Assembly (NCBI GenBank): GCA_026702635.1
Contig: JAPPBZ010000279.1
Location: forward strand, 1-7,144
DNA from: Bacteroidota bacterium
GTDB lineage: Bacteria; Bacteroidota; Rhodothermia; Rhodothermales; Bin80
Length of the DNA: 7,144 nt
Direction: 5' to 3'
Shown: positions 5,971-7,144 of the stretch, in pieces
Position numbering within the stretch: the stretch's first letter is position 1
Layout of the letters: each line of letters opens with the position of its first letter
Notes under the pieces: model-generated
What the model saw: only the letters and a program-made list of their open reading frames with translations
Databases searched by the model: none
Told to the model about the DNA's origin: nothing
Made by a program: the position numbers and the translations under genes

Positions 5971-7144
5971 ATGCAGGACGTGATAAAAGCAGGCCTGGTC
6001 GGATTGATCGCGGCCGCGATTATCGGCGTTGATGTTACAGATGCGGTGGGCCAGCACAACTATGAAGTGCTGGTCTTTTCCAAGACCGAGGGGTTTCGGC
6101 ACAACTCTATTGAAGCCGGTGTGGAGACGATCAAAGCTCTCGGAGCCGAACATGATTTTAGGGTGTTTGCAACCGAGAATGCAGACTATTTTCATGTAGA
6201 CTCCTTGCGACGTTTTCGCGCCGTGGTTTTTTTGAATACCTCGGGGGATGTTTTTGATAATGATCAGGAGAAGGGACTGATGACCTATCTCCAGTCAGGA
6301 GGAGGATGGGTCGGCGTTCATGCTGCTGCAACGACCGAATATGATTGGGGATGGTACGGCGGTCTTGTTGGCGCGTATTTTTCAGACCACCCGGATGTCC
6401 AGCCGGCAGACATCGTTGTGACTGACCGATTCCATCCCTCGACCAAAGGGCTGCCCCTACTTTGGAATCACACCGACGAGTGGTACAACTATCGACTGAA
6501 TCCAAGAGTCAACGTCCATGTCCTGGCGGTGGTCAAAGAATCTTCTTATGAAGGGGGAGCAATGGGAGACGACCATCCGATTGCCTGGGCGCACCATTAC
6601 GATGGGGGCCGGGCATGGTACACCGGACTCGGGCATACGGTGGAGAGCTACGATGACCCCTACATGCGCTCTCATCTACTGGGAGGTATTCAGTGGGCGG
6701 CGGGAATTGCGGAGGCCGATGTGACGGCGACCCTTGCATCGGCCTACGATGAAGTAATTCTCACTACTGAGCTTACCGACCCTATGGAGATTGACATTAC
6801 CTCCGACGGGCGTGTCTTCATCGTTGAATGGGCAGGGACCGTCAAAATCTGGGAGCCCGAAACCGAAGCAATGCGTGTGATTGGGTGGCTGCCGGTGGAT
6901 AACAGGATTGAAGATGGGCTCTTGGGATTGGCTCTGGATCCCAATTTTGATGAGAATCAGTGGGTTTACATCTACTATTCTGTGATTTCCGATGGGCCAA
7001 AGGTAAACCGCCTCTCGAGGTTCATCTATGATGGTCACATGTTGGACATGGGTAGCGAAATCCCAATGCTGGACGTCCCGGTCCAGCGCCTTAAATGCTG
7101 TCATTCCGGCGGTTCCATCCAGTTTGATAAAGACGGATTACTGT
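5971..7144 (+). CDS. Secreted ThuA-like domain fused to a PQQ-type sugar dehydrogenase propeller, 5' part
   Basis: The frame opens with the ATG at 5971 and runs without a stop to the window end (391 complete codons), so the 3' part is missing. Residues 1-27 look like a signal peptide (hydrophobic AGLVGLIAAAIIGV at 7-20, possible cleavage near AVG/QHN). Residues 30-245 are a ThuA domain (PF06283, glutamine-amidotransferase-like fold): VFSKTEGFRHNSIEAG (35-50), GVHAAATTEYDW (115-126), and HPIAWAHHYDGGRAWYTGLG (202-221) followed by HTVESYDDP (222-230). From about 260 a glucose/sorbosone dehydrogenase propeller begins (PF07995), with DGLLGLALDPNF (315-326), YIYYS (333-337) and CCHSGGSIQFDKDG (376-389); His378 aligns with the catalytic base region of soluble PQQ glucose dehydrogenases. 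ThuA was first linked to trehalose use in rhizobia. Relatives with this fusion are often long and may carry more domains (DUF1080, PKD, cytochrome c), which cannot be seen here. It starts one base after the DUF1080 gene's stop. Confidence 0.9.
   Translation, partial: MQDVIKAGLVGLIAAAIIGVDVTDAVGQHNYEVLVFSKTEGFRHNSIEAGVETIKALGAEHDFRVFATENADYFHVDSLRRFRAVVFLNTSGDVFDNDQEKGLMTYLQSGGGWVGVHAAATTEYDWGWYGGLVGAYFSDHPDVQPADIVVTDRFHPSTKGLPLLWNHTDEWYNYRLNPRVNVHVLAVVKESSYEGGAMGDDHPIAWAHHYDGGRAWYTGLGHTVESYDDPYMRSHLLGGIQWAAGIAEADVTATLASAYDEVILTTELTDPMEIDITSDGRVFIVEWAGTVKIWEPETEAMRVIGWLPVDNRIEDGLLGLALDPNFDENQWVYIYYSVISDGPKVNRLSRFIYDGHMLDMGSEIPMLDVPVQRLKCCHSGGSIQFDKDGLL

Overview
The window looks like a sugar-oxidation locus of a heterotrophic Gram-negative bacterium. 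All six protein-coding genes lie on the + strand. None of the five visible start codons has a convincing Shine-Dalgarno sequence, base composition is moderate, and the set of families (FG-GAP + DUF1080, ThuA + PQQ-type dehydrogenase, Gfo/Idh/MocA) is common in Bacteroidota/Rhodothermota-type bacteria and also in Planctomycetota/Verrucomicrobiota. I lean to a Bacteroidota/Rhodothermota relative, with low confidence and no ribosomal or housekeeping marker to anchor it.

Layout: (1) 1-446, the 3' end of a seven-bladed beta-propeller lactonase of the 6-phosphogluconolactonase type. (2) 447-603, a spacer with a short GC-rich hairpin and a doubtful mini-ORF. (3) 604-1746, a cytoplasmic Gfo/Idh/MocA NAD(P)-dependent oxidoreductase. 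(4) 1790-2233, a small five-helix membrane protein of the YdcZ/DUF606 branch of the DMT transporters. (5) 2233-3201, an aldo/keto reductase whose ATG overlaps the previous stop (TGATG). (6) 3202-3338, a spacer with no clear signal. (7) 3339-5969, a large secreted protein made of a seven-repeat FG-GAP/VCBS propeller followed by two different DUF1080 (3-keto-disaccharide hydrolase, PF06439) domains. (8) 5971 to the window end, the first 391 residues of a secreted ThuA-like domain fused to a glucose/sorbosone-dehydrogenase (PQQ type) propeller, cut by the window edge.

The genes fit a working model, which is inference: outside the cytoplasm, the quinoprotein-type and DUF1080/ThuA proteins oxidise and cleave a glycoside or keto-glycoside. 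The small membrane protein may move a product across the inner membrane. The Gfo/Idh/MocA enzyme and the aldo/keto reductase interconvert keto and hydroxyl forms in the cytoplasm, and the lactonase opens a sugar lactone. The substrate cannot be read from the sequence. No RNA genes, CRISPR arrays, insertion sequences or attachment sites were seen.
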